64,000 nt of DNA. It comes from Paracoccus methylarcula. GTDB lineage: Bacteria > Pseudomonadota > Alphaproteobacteria > Rhodobacterales > Rhodobacteraceae. A program made the translations under genes and the position numbers. Below, piece after piece: positions 9,384 to 17,545 of this stretch. Location: the NCBI RefSeq assembly GCF_003007735.2, contig NZ_PXNQ02000003.1:62001-126000 (forward strand), given 5' to 3'. Each line of letters begins with the position of its first letter. Positions within the stretch are counted from its first letter, which is position 1. The notes under the pieces were generated by a model. It was not told where the DNA came from, made no database searches, and saw only the letters and a program-made list of their open reading frames with translations.

Positions 9384-10434
9384 GGTTGCACCTCTGCCGG
9401 TTCCACGGCACGCCCCAGATAAAGCAGTTGCGATCCCGCGCCGATCACCACCTGCCCGGGCTCGATCCCGCCCGACAGGTAAACCTCGCCATCGGAGAAA
9501 TGGCTGATTTCGACAGGTGTCAGGCTGACCCGGTTTTCATCGCCAAGGATCCAGACCGCCGCGGTCTCACCCTGCCGGGTTAACGCGGTCCAGGGAACGA
9601 CAATGCCGCTGTCGCTGCGCACCCGCAGATGACCGCGCACGGCGGCGCCCAGCAGGTCGATCCCCTCCGGACCACCTTCGACACTGGCACGCAATGTGAC
9701 GGTTCCCGTGGCCGGATCGACCAGCGGCGCGATCTCGGTCACGACACCGGTCATCTCCGGGGCATCGATATCGATCGGGGCCAGCCGCACCTCGGCGCCC
9801 ATCGCATCGTCCAGCAACGGATGATCGGGCGAGCGGAACACCGCTTCGAGCCCCTCCAGGCTGGCCAGTGAAACCACCGGCTGCGCCGCGCCGACGATCT
9901 GCCCCGGCGACATGTCCCGTCCCGTCACGACCGAAGCCTCGGGCGCGCGCAGCACGGTGTCATCCAGCGCCCGCCGGGCCTGATCGACTCCGCTCTCGGC
10001 CCGCTCTACCGCTCCTTGTGCCTCGGACAACGCCTGAACCGCCTGATCGCGGGCTGCCCGCGTGCCCACGCCACGCTCCAGCATCGCAGCTGCCCGCTCG
10101 CTTGCCTGCCGTGCCTGTTCCTGCGTGGCACGCGCGGAGGCGAGGCTGGCCTCGGCCACTTTCAGCCCCTGCTCCTGCTGCACGGAATCCAGCCGTGCCA
10201 GCGGATCGTCCTTGCCGACGCGATCCCCCTCCTCGACCAGGACCTCGGTCACCCGCCCGCTCTGGCGAAAGCCAGATCGACGCTGTCCTTGGCCTCCAAT
10301 GTGCCGGACAGCCGCAAGTTAAGCAGCAGGGGCTTTTCTTCTGCGGTGACGAACTCGACCCGCAGATCACCAGCCCCTGCCCAACCGGCCAGGGCCGACA
10401 GGCCGACGAAGAAGACTGAGGCAAGATATCGCAT
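9380..10434 (-). CDS. Second RND efflux periplasmic adaptor subunit, frame-disrupted
   Basis: A second membrane-fusion protein, about 351 residues, in tandem with the one above. The N-terminal part, MRYLASVFFVGLSALAGWAG (signal peptide) through LSGTLEAKDSVDLAF, is in one frame and stops at 10249. The rest, TEVLVEEGDRVGKDDPLARLDS then an Ala/Glu coiled coil and VLRAPEASVVTGRDMSPGQ, is in another. The coding strand reads GGCGGGTGACC near 10252; one more G would give GGCGGGGTGACC and join ...RAGG to VTEV. It is the first gene of the adaptor-adaptor-permease operon. Two adaptors for one permease may act as a heteromeric ring, as known for MdtABC-like or TriABC-like pumps; that is inference here. 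Confidence 0.8.
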
Positions 10435-10502
10435 GACCATCGCAGCTTCCGTTAACGTTGAATTCTTGCGTCAGGACTCTCCGGATGAGAAGCCCTGTGC
10501 CG

Positions 10503-11690
10503 CTACGTCACATCGGCTTTTTCATGGAAATGCGGCCGATCCCAGCTTTCATCGCGCAGGATCCGGGCAAGCGTATCGACCGCGCGCTGCACATCCTGCA
10601 AATCATTGTAAAGCGGCGCGAATCCAAAGCGCAGCACATCCGGCGCCCGGAAATCCCCGATCACCCCCTCGGCAATCAGCGCCTGCATGACCGCGTAACC
10701 CTGCGGATGGCGGAAACTGACCTGAGAGCCGCGCATGGCCGGATCACGCGGCGAGTTCAGCGTGACGCCCGGACAACCCGCCTCGACACCGGCGATGAAA
10801 GCCTCGGTCAGTTCGATCGAGCGCGCCCGCAGATCGGCCAGCTCCACCCCGTCCCAGGCATCCAGCGCCGCATCCAGTGCCGTCATGGCGATGACCGGAG
10901 GCGTGCCGACCCGCATCCGCTCGATCCCCGGCGCGGGCGTATAGCCCAGATCAAAGGCGAAGGGCGCGGCATGGCCCATCCAGCCCTGCAGGATCGGCTG
11001 CGCCGCATCGGCATGGCGCGGATGGGTCCAGATGAAGGCCGGAGCGCCGGGTCCGCCATTGAGGTATTTATAGGTGCAGCCCACCGCGAAATCGGCATCG
11101 GCCCCGGTCAGATCGACATCGACCGCGCCCGCCGAATGCGCCAGGTCCCAGACCGTCAGCGCGCCTGCCTCATGCGCGCGGGCGGTCAAAGCCTTCATGT
11201 CGTGGCGGCGGCCGGTGCGGTAATCGACCTCGGTGATCATCAGCACCGCCAGGTCTTCGTTGATCGCGTCCGCGACCTCTTCCGGCGCGACCACCCGCAA
11301 TTCCGCACCCACCGCCCGGGCCAGCCCTTCGGCCACGTAAAGATCCGAGGGGAAATTGCCGCTATCCGACAGGATCACCCGCCGTCCGGGCCGCAGGGCC
11401 CGCGCCGCGCTGACCGCCTGGAAGACCTTGATCGACAGCGTGTCGCCCATCACCACCTCGCCCGGTCCCGCGCCGATCAGCCGGGCGATCCGGTCACCGA
11501 CCTTGCGCGGCTGCACATACCAGCCCGCCCGGTTCCAGCCGGTGATCAGCATCTCGGACCATTCCTCGGCCATCATCCGCGAAACGCGCTCCTTCGCGGC
11601 AATAGGCATCGGCCCAAGGGAGTTGCCATCCAGATAGGTCAGCCCCTCGGGCAGATGAAATGCTTGCCGGGTCTTGGTGAAATCGGTCAT
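10503..11690 (-). CDS. kynU: Kynureninase
   Basis: A PLP-dependent fold-type I enzyme of 395 residues that cleaves kynurenine to anthranilate and alanine in tryptophan breakdown. Visible motifs are TYLDGNSLGPMP near the N-terminus, WDLAHSAGAVDVDL (the Asp/His that contact PLP) and FAVGCTYKYLNGGPGAPAF with the Schiff-base Lys in the YKYLNGG motif. The start at 11690 is preceded by AAGGGGA. The gene is divergent from a kynurenine formamidase-like gene with about 100 bases between them, which holds a clear inverted repeat. No tryptophan dioxygenase gene (kynA) is in the window. Confidence 0.95.
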   Translation of the reverse strand: MTDFTKTRQAFHLPEGLTYLDGNSLGPMPIAAKERVSRMMAEEWSEMLITGWNRAGWYVQPRKVGDRIARLIGAGPGEVVMGDTLSIKVFQAVSAARALRPGRRVILSDSGNFPSDLYVAEGLARAVGAELRVVAPEEVADAINEDLAVLMITEVDYRTGRRHDMKALTARAHEAGALTVWDLAHSAGAVDVDLTGADADFAVGCTYKYLNGGPGAPAFIWTHPRHADAAQPILQGWMGHAAPFAFDLGYTPAPGIERMRVGTPPVIAMTALDAALDAWDGVELADLRARSIELTEAFIAGVEAGCPGVTLNSPRDPAMRGSQVSFRHPQGYAVMQALIAEGVIGDFRAPDVLRFGFAPLYNDLQDVQRAVDTLARILRDESWDRPHFHEKADVT

Positions 11691-11713
11691 ACAGTTCCCC
11701 TTGTTCGACATGC

Positions 11714-11756
11714 CTGTTAACGAATTCACCACTCACTCCGAAAGAGACGTTAACAG
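11714..11756. promoter_or_regulatory. Inverted repeat operator between kynU and the kynB-like gene
   Basis: CTGTTAACG (11714-11722) and CGTTAACAG (11748-11756) are perfect 9-base inverted arms separated by 25 bases. Each arm holds the palindrome GTTAAC. The arm centres are 34 bases apart, about three helical turns, as expected for a dimeric or multimeric regulator. The site sits in the divergent promoter and could control both kyn genes. KynR, an Lrp/AsnC-type activator of kyn genes in other proteobacteria, is one candidate; that link is inference. Confidence 0.6.
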
Positions 11757-11791
11757 CGGGATCGCCGCACCGGAAGAGGAGGTCACACCCT

Positions 11792-12580
11792 ATGCTGTAC
11801 CAGGTCACGGATTGGGACGATGCCTATGCCAACGGGATCCATATCCCCCGGGGCGACGATTTCCCCGCCCGGTGGGAGGCCGAGGCATCCGCGTTCCGCG
11901 CCACCGCCCGGCGGCAGGATCTGGGGCGCGGCGACCTGTTCCTGCCCGAAGGCACGGCCAAGGGACTGGCGATATTCATCCATGGCGGCTTCTGGATGAG
12001 GACTTCGCCCGCGACCTGGTCGCATCTGGCGGCGGGTCCGCTGGTGCAGGGCTGGGCCGTGGCAATGCCCGGCTATACGCTGGCGCCCAAGGCGCGGATC
12101 TCGCAGATGACCCGAGAGGCCGCAGAGGCGATCAGTTTGGCCGCCGAACGGGTTCCCGGACCGCTGACGATCACCGGCCATTCCGCCGGAGGGCACCTTG
12201 CGGCACGGATGATCTGCGATGACGGCACCCTGCCCAATGCGGTGGCGGCACGCATAAGATGCTGCCTGCCGATCTCGCCGCTCTCCGATCTGCGGCCGAT
12301 GATGCGGACCGCGATGAATGACACGCTGGCAATTGACGACACAGAGGCTGCCACCGAAAGCCCCGCCCTGCTGACACCGCGTTCGGGTATCCCGATCACC
12401 ACATGGGTCGGTGCGGCGGAACGACCGGAATTCATCCGACAGGCGCGTCTGCTGGCCGATATCTGGGCCGGTCTGGGGGCCGCCACCGACTGCGTGATCG
12501 AGCCCGGCCTCCATCACTTCGACATCATCGACGGGCTGACCCGCCCCGACAGCCCCCTGACCCGGACCCTGCTGGCCTGA
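11792..12580 (+). CDS. Alpha/beta hydrolase, probable N-formylkynurenine formamidase
   Basis: A 262-residue alpha/beta-hydrolase. The oxyanion-hole motif is HGGFW, the nucleophile elbow GHSAGGH contains the catalytic Ser, and a late His in GLHHFDIIDGL fits the third triad residue. This is the eukaryote-like arylformamidase type rather than the metal-dependent KynB cyclase fold. Formamidase converts N-formylkynurenine to kynurenine, the substrate of KynU, and the divergent placement next to kynU supports that role. The ATG at 11792 has GAGGAGG about nine bases upstream. Substrate assignment rests on context; another small ester or amide substrate is possible. Confidence 0.75.
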   Translation: MLYQVTDWDDAYANGIHIPRGDDFPARWEAEASAFRATARRQDLGRGDLFLPEGTAKGLAIFIHGGFWMRTSPATWSHLAAGPLVQGWAVAMPGYTLAPKARISQMTREAAEAISLAAERVPGPLTITGHSAGGHLAARMICDDGTLPNAVAARIRCCLPISPLSDLRPMMRTAMNDTLAIDDTEAATESPALLTPRSGIPITTWVGAAERPEFIRQARLLADIWAGLGAATDCVIEPGLHHFDIIDGLTRPDSPLTRTLLA

Positions 12581-13405
12581 TCAGCCGCTGAACTCCTCGG
12601 GGTCCGGCCCGGTCCGGATACCACGGTCGAGCGCATCGATGGCGGCGATATCCGCGTCGCTCAACCGCAGTTCCAGCGCGGCAAGATTCTGCTTCTGACG
12701 CTCGGGATTCAGCGATTTCGGGATCACCGACAGACCATGCGCCAGGTGCCACGCGATGATGACCTGCGCCGGTTCCACGCCAAGCCTCGCCGCGATCTCT
12801 GCCACCGCACCCGCCGTGAAATCCGCGCCGCGCCCCAGTGGTGCCCAGCTTTGCGTGACGATCCCCAAGCGTTCGTGCACCGCCCGCATCCGCGCCTGCG
12901 TAAACCCCGGATGCAGTTCGATCTGGTTGAGCACCGGCGTCACGCCGGTCTCATCGATCAGCCGGATCAGGTGGGGCTCATGGAAATTCGCCACGCCGAT
13001 GGATTTCACCCGCCCCTCGTCGCGCAGCTCGATCAGCGCTTTCCAGGTCTCGACATAGAGATCCTGCGCCGGAACCGGCCAGTGGATCAGGTAGAGATTC
13101 AGGTAATCCAGCCCCAACCGTTCCATCGTGACATCGAAGCCGCGCCGCGCCGCGTCCCGCCCCCGCTGATCGTTCCACAGTTTCGAGGTGACGAAGATCT
13201 CCTCGCGCGGCAGGCCGGAGTCGCGCACCGCCTGCCCCAGCCCCGCCTCGTTCCCGTAGCGCGCCGCACCGTCGATCAGCCGGTAACCGGCCCTTAGCGC
13301 ATGCCCGACCGCGAGAGCGGTTTCACCCGCAGGTATCTGCCAGATGCCCAGTCCCATCTGCGGCATCCGCCGCCCGTCATTCAGGGTCATCACGGGTTGC
13401 TGCAT
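12581..13405 (-). CDS. Aldo/keto reductase
   Basis: An NADPH-dependent TIM-barrel reductase of 274 residues, close in type to 2,5-diketo-gluconate reductases. LIDGAARYGNE holds the catalytic Asp and Tyr, TSKLWN the Lys, and LIHWPVP the His. The cofactor-binding end PKSLNPERQKQN has Lys and Arg positions expected for NADPH. The start at 13405 (MQQPVM) has AAGGAGG six bases upstream; an earlier Met at 13420 overlaps that site and is less likely. The stop abuts the stop of the convergent formamidase-like gene. It lies just downstream of the YbaK-type gene. Specific substrate unknown. Confidence 0.88.
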   Translation of the reverse strand: MQQPVMTLNDGRRMPQMGLGIWQIPAGETALAVGHALRAGYRLIDGAARYGNEAGLGQAVRDSGLPREEIFVTSKLWNDQRGRDAARRGFDVTMERLGLDYLNLYLIHWPVPAQDLYVETWKALIELRDEGRVKSIGVANFHEPHLIRLIDETGVTPVLNQIELHPGFTQARMRAVHERLGIVTQSWAPLGRGADFTAGAVAEIAARLGVEPAQVIIAWHLAHGLSVIPKSLNPERQKQNLAALELRLSDADIAAIDALDRGIRTGPDPEEFSG

Positions 13406-13427
13406 GTCATCCTCCTTCATCGGCCGT

Positions 13428-13898
13428 TCAAGCGGTGAAATCCGCCGGTTTCGCCCCGGTTAGCGCCAATAGCCGCCCGGGCGCGATGGCAAAGATATGG
13501 CGCGGCGTGCCCGCCGCCGCCCAGACCTTGTCGAAATCCGACAGGCGCGGATCAAAGAACGCCGCCACCGGCTTGAGATGCCCGACCGGGGCCACGCCAC
13601 CGATGGCGAACCCGGTCTCGGCCCGGATCAGCGCCGCATCCGCCTTGCCCAGGGGCTGCCCGGCCACGACCGCCGCCTTCCCGGGATCGACCCGGTTGCC
13701 GCCAGCGGTCAGGAACAACAGGACATGACCGCTTTGCTCGCCGCGAAAGATGATCGATTTGGCGATCTGGTCCAATTCGCATCCCGCCGCAGCGGCCGCC
13801 TCGGTTGCGGTGCGGGTGGATTCCCCCATTTCCAGCAGTTCGACAGGCTCCCCCGCCGCTTCCAGCGCCGCCTTGACACGTGCCAGGCTCTTGCTCAT
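13428..13898 (-). CDS. YbaK/EbsC-type aminoacyl-tRNA deacylase
   Basis: A 156-residue single-domain member of the YbaK/ProX family, which hydrolyses mischarged tRNAs (for example Cys-tRNAPro or Ala-tRNAPro). QIAKSIIFRG contains the conserved catalytic-pocket Lys, LTAGGNRVDPGKAA and GFAIGGVAPVGH are the other family blocks. The start was set at the Met of MSKSLARVKA (13898), which follows GGAGGGATGG; the open frame extends much further upstream but passes through the repeat element at 13956-13985 and lacks homology. The aldo/keto reductase gene starts 23 bases downstream, so the two probably share a transcript. Confidence 0.85.
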   Translation of the reverse strand: MSKSLARVKAALEAAGEPVELLEMGESTRTATEAAAAAGCELDQIAKSIIFRGEQSGHVLLFLTAGGNRVDPGKAAVVAGQPLGKADAALIRAETGFAIGGVAPVGHLKPVAAFFDPRLSDFDKVWAAAGTPRHIFAIAPGRLLALTGAKPADFTA

Positions 13899-13955
13899 CC
13901 ATCCCTCCGGGTTCTTTTGCGCGAGGCTATCCCGCTCTGCCGCGATGAACCAGCC

Positions 13956-13985
13956 CGCCCCTTCTTCTTCATGCAAATATCCGGC
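13956..13985 (-). repeat. GGATATTTGCATGAAGAAGA element, copy 2 (minus strand)
   Basis: On the minus strand this reads GCCGGATATTTGCATGAAGA followed by AGAAGGGGCG. It shares 21 consecutive bases with 56133-56153. It lies about 57 bases upstream of the YbaK-like start, in the divergent gap before the small acidic protein gene. Confidence 0.6.
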
Positions 13986-14027
13986 ATGATCGACGAAACG
14001 CCCATGCCGACGACAAGGAGCCCAGCC

Positions 14028-14357
14028 ATGAATGTCTATACCCTGCTTGTCGAGGTGGGCCGCAGCAAGGGTGACGGCCTGCCCGATGGCTCCACCGGTG
14101 CGGCGCTGATGTGCTATGCGGCGGGGCGCGACGAGGCCGAGGCCGTGCGCGAGACCGTGGCGATCCTGAAACAGGCCGAGATGTCGCCGCTGGACGTCAC
14201 CGGCTATGGCACGCGCGAAGAACGGCTGGCCGAGGGGCACGAGATCGACGATGACGAAAGCGTGCTGATGGACCGTGCGCTTGACGAGGACGCGGTGATC
14301 ATCGCCCAGATGCAACCCTTTTTCAAAGGTTGCGAAGGTAGCAATGACGAGGACTGA
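14028..14357 (+). CDS. Small acidic protein of unknown function
   Basis: I do not recognise this family. It encodes 109 residues beginning MNVYTLLVEVGRS, with an alternating pattern suggestive of a small alpha/beta fold (VYTLLVEVG; AALMCYAAGRDEAEAVRETVAILKQ; SPLDVTGYGTREE), and a very acidic second half rich in Asp and Glu (GHEIDDDESVLMDRALDEDA). No signal peptide or membrane segment is seen. The ATG at 14028 has AAGGAG eight bases before it. The gene is monocistronic, divergent from the YbaK gene and 100 bases before the transglycosylase gene. Its codon use matches the neighbours, so it is probably real. Confidence 0.7.
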   Translation: MNVYTLLVEVGRSKGDGLPDGSTGAALMCYAAGRDEAEAVRETVAILKQAEMSPLDVTGYGTREERLAEGHEIDDDESVLMDRALDEDAVIIAQMQPFFKGCEGSNDED

Positions 14358-14459
14358 CGAAGTCCCGCCGAATCGCCGCCCTGCCCCTATCCAAGCCGAA
14401 TCGGTTTCGTTACACTCGATCACAATAATAACCGCAGCAGTCACGAACAGGCGACAGAC

Positions 14460-15719
14460 ATGACAATTTCACGTTTCATCATTTCCGCCGTGCTGATCAG
14501 TGCCGCGGCCTCTTGCGCCGGCCCCTATGGCCGCACGCCAAGCGGCTCTTCCGGTGCATCGGTCACCCCGGCGGCGATTCCCGCGGCGAATCCGGGCGAC
14601 GAGGCCGGGTTGCAGCGTTTCATCCAGTCCTTCCGATCCCGCGCCCTGTCATCGGGTGTCTCGGCCGGCACCTATGACCGGGCCATGCGTATCGCGCGCT
14701 ACAATCCCGATGTCATCCGGCTGGACCGCAAGCAGGCAGAATTCTCGCGCCCCGTCTGGCTCTACCTGGACAGCGCCGTCTCGGATTCGCGCATCTCGAC
14801 AGGCCGGCAGAAATCCGGACAGCTCAGCGGAACACTGAGCGCCATCGAAGCCCGCTACGGCGTCCCGCGCGAGATCGTGCTGGCAGTCTGGGGGATGGAG
14901 TCGAATTTCGGCGGCAATCGCGGCAAGATGCAGATCATCCCCTCGCTGGCCACGCTGGCCTATGACGGCCGCCGGGGCGAGATGTTCCAGAACCAGCTCA
15001 TCGCCGCGCTCAAGATCCTGCAGGCAGGCGATATCGACCCCGAACATATGCTGGGAAGCTGGGCTGGCGCGATGGGTCATACCCAGTTCATGCCGACCTC
15101 CTATCTTGAATATGCCGTCGATTTCACCGGCGATGGCCGCCGCGACATCTGGTCCGAGGATCCGACCGACGCGCTGGCCTCGACCGCCGCTTACCTCGCC
15201 CGCAACGGCTGGCAGCGCGGCCAGGCATGGGGGGCCGAGGTCCGGCTTCCCTCCGGCTTCAACTACAGCCTGATCGGCAAGGGCACCCGCCGCTCCAGCG
15301 GTGACTGGGCCTCGCAGGGCGTTCGCAAGCTGGGCGGCGGCAGCCTGCCCTCGGGCAATGGCTCGATCATCATGCCGGCGGGGGCGAAAGGCCCGGCCTT
15401 CCTGATCCTCGACAATTTCCGCTCGATCCTGCGCTACAACAATTCGGACAATTACGCCCTCGGCGTGGCCTTCCTGGGCGAGCGGATCGCCGGGCGGTCG
15501 GGCATCCAGGGAAGCTGGCCGCGCGACGACCGGCGGATGAGCAGCTCGGAGCGCGAGGAAATCCAGCGCCGCCTGCGCGCCAAGGGCTTCTATGACGGCG
15601 AGATCGACGGGCTGTTCGGCTCGGGCACGATGGAAGCCGTCGCGGCCTTCCAACGCTCGATCGGGGCAACGCCGGACGGCTATCCGACCTCGATCGTGCT
15701 GGACCAGCTTCGCCGCTGA
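14460..15719 (+). CDS. Lytic murein transglycosylase (MltB type) with peptidoglycan-binding domain
   Basis: Cleaves the glycan strands of peptidoglycan to 1,6-anhydro ends in the periplasm. The 419-residue product starts with a signal peptide whose end AAASC suggests lipoprotein processing at Cys19. The catalytic domain (about 45-330) has AVWGMESNFGG with the catalytic Glu, GSWAGAMGHTQFMPTSYL and DIWSEDPTDALASTAAYL, all MltB hallmarks. The C-terminal 60 residues (REEIQRRLRAKGFYDGEIDG...) are a PG_binding_1 domain. A terminator follows at once. It stands alone between the small acidic protein gene and a convergent gene. Confidence 0.92.
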   Translation: MTISRFIISAVLISAAASCAGPYGRTPSGSSGASVTPAAIPAANPGDEAGLQRFIQSFRSRALSSGVSAGTYDRAMRIARYNPDVIRLDRKQAEFSRPVWLYLDSAVSDSRISTGRQKSGQLSGTLSAIEARYGVPREIVLAVWGMESNFGGNRGKMQIIPSLATLAYDGRRGEMFQNQLIAALKILQAGDIDPEHMLGSWAGAMGHTQFMPTSYLEYAVDFTGDGRRDIWSEDPTDALASTAAYLARNGWQRGQAWGAEVRLPSGFNYSLIGKGTRRSSGDWASQGVRKLGGGSLPSGNGSIIMPAGAKGPAFLILDNFRSILRYNNSDNYALGVAFLGERIAGRSGIQGSWPRDDRRMSSSEREEIQRRLRAKGFYDGEIDGLFGSGTMEAVAAFQRSIGATPDGYPTSIVLDQLRR

Positions 15720-15749
15720 GCCGGATATATTCACGAATGAAAAGGGCGG
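15720..15749 (+). repeat. Diverged copy of the GGATATTT element
   Basis: GCCGGATATATTCACGAATG followed by AAAAGGGCGG closely resembles copy 2, with two bases missing and several changes. It starts at the last base of the transglycosylase stop codon and overlaps the left arm of the terminator. Confidence 0.4.
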
Positions 15750-15770
15750 ACCTGCGGGCCCGCCCTTTTC
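15739..15770. terminator. Bidirectional rho-independent terminator
   Basis: GAAAAGGGCGG (15739-15749) pairs with CCGCCCTTTTC (15760-15770) around a ten-base loop. The A/T-rich arm ends give a U run on either strand, so it can end both the transglycosylase gene and the convergent glutamate-synthase-like gene. Confidence 0.85.
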
Positions 15771-15830
15771 ACATGCGCGCGTGATCCATGATCCACCGGC
15801 ACAAGGGCGATAAGCACCCCTTGCTGCGCA

Positions 15831-17478
15831 TCACCCGTTTTCCGATACCACCATCGCGAAACTGTCGATCTGTGCCCTGTCCCAATATTTCGCGAATGCG
15901 GGATGCCGCACCTCTCCGGACAAGAGCTCTCCCGGCTTCAGCCAGTCATAGAGGCTGGCCGCCGACCTGACCTCACGCGGGCTGGTGCGGATCATCAGGT
16001 GATGCGGCGTGAACTCGTCGGGATGCCGTAACCCCGAGCTTTCACAGGCTTCCTTCAGCGCATACATGGTCCCGTTGTGGAACCGCGCTGCCCGAACCGC
16101 CTTGTCGGGCACGACCAGCGCCCGGTAGCGGTCGCGGTCCTGCGTGGTGATGCCGGTCGGGCATTTTCCGGTATGACAGGACTGCGCCTGGATGCAGCCG
16201 ATGGCGAACATGAAGCCACGCGCCATGTTCACCCCCGTCCGCCCCCAGGGCCGAGATCCGGCAGATGTCGAAAGCGGTGATGATCTTGGCCGATGCGATC
16301 AGCTTGACCCGATCACGAATATCAAGCCCGACCAAGGTGTTATGCACCAGCATCAAGCCTTCGCGCAGCGGTGCCCCCTTGTGATCGGCAAACTCGACCG
16401 GCGCCGCGCCGGTGCCGCCCTCGCCGCCATCCACGGTGATGAAATCGGGGGTGATCCCCGTCTCCCGAAAGGCCTTGGCCATGGCGAACCATTCCCATGG
16501 ATGGCCGACGCAAAGCTTGATGCCCACCGGCTTGCCGCCCGACAGGTCGCGCAGCTGGCGGATGAAGTCGCATAATTCCCTTGGCGTCGAGAACTCCGAA
16601 TGCGAGGATGGGCTGATACAATCCACTCCAACCGGAACCCCCCGCGCCTCGGCGATCGCCTCGGTCACCTTCGGCCCCGGCAGGATGCCACCATGTCCGG
16701 GCTTGGCGCCCTGGCTCAGCTTGATCTCGATCATCTTCACCGCGTCATCGGCGGCGGTTTCGGCAAATTGCCCGGGATTGAAACTGCCATCGGGATGGCG
16801 GCACCCGAAATAGCCCGAGCCGATCTGCCAGACAAGATCCCCACCCATCCGGTGGAAGCGCGAGATCGAGCCCTCGCCCGTCGTATGCGCGAAACCGCCC
16901 GCCTTGGCCGCGCGGTTCAGCGCCTCGATCGCATTGGGCGACAGCGCACCATAGGACATGCCCGAAATGTTCACGACCGAGCTTTCATAGGGTTGCGTGC
17001 AATCCGGCCCGCCGACGCGAATGCGAAAATCCTGGCTGTCCAGATGGGTGGTCGCCAGCGAATGGTTCAGCCATTCGTAACCGTCGCCATAGACATCGCG
17101 CAGCGTGCCAAAGGGCCGCACGCCCTCGATCCCCTTCGCGCGGCGATAGACCACGGCACGCTGCTCGCGCGAGAAAGGCGTCTCGTCGTGATCGTCCTCG
17201 ACGAAATATTGCCGGATCTCGGGGCGGAAATGCTCCAGCAGATAGCGCATCCTCGAAGCCAGCGGATAGTTCCGCATCAGGGCATGGCTGGTCTGGTTCA
17301 GGTCATATATCCCCATGCAGGTCCCGACGAGCCCCAGAACAGCCAGCAGGACACCCAGGATCGGGGCAATGCCAATCAGGGCAAGCCCCAGGGGCATCAT
17401 CAGAATCGCTATGACAAAAGGCAAATACCGCTCGTAATGCCGAGCACCTTCGACCGCGCTTGTGAATTTCAATCGCAT
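15831..17478 (-). CDS. FMN-binding glutamate synthase-like membrane protein, frame-disrupted
   Basis: Related to the synthase domain of glutamate synthase large subunit but without amidotransferase or GXGXG domains. Of about 549 codons, residues 20-65 form two membrane segments (FVIAILMMPLGLALIGIAPI and following), and residues 95 onward are the FMN/Fe-S TIM barrel (SGMSYGALSPNAIEAL; SQGAKPGHGGILPG; FITVDGGEGGTGAAP). The C-terminal GCIQAQSCHTGKCPTGI holds the cysteines for the 3Fe-4S-type cluster. The frame breaks at 16232-16236: the coding strand has GACGGGGGTGAACATG, and one G fewer would rebuild GADGVNMARGF. The start at 17478 has GGGAGGAG seven bases upstream. The physiological reaction of this stand-alone class is not established. 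Confidence 0.82.
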
Positions 17479-17545
17479 GGTCTCCTCCCGTTTACGCCCC
17501 AAGCATGACTCAGAGCAGGGCGGAGATTAAGCAAAATCCGGAAAA

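Noticed and set aside
10450..10457. CGTTAACG near the RND adaptor start as another kyn-type operator
   Set aside because: It is a lone site without a paired arm; a similar lone GTTAAC is at 48202, so chance occurrence is likely.
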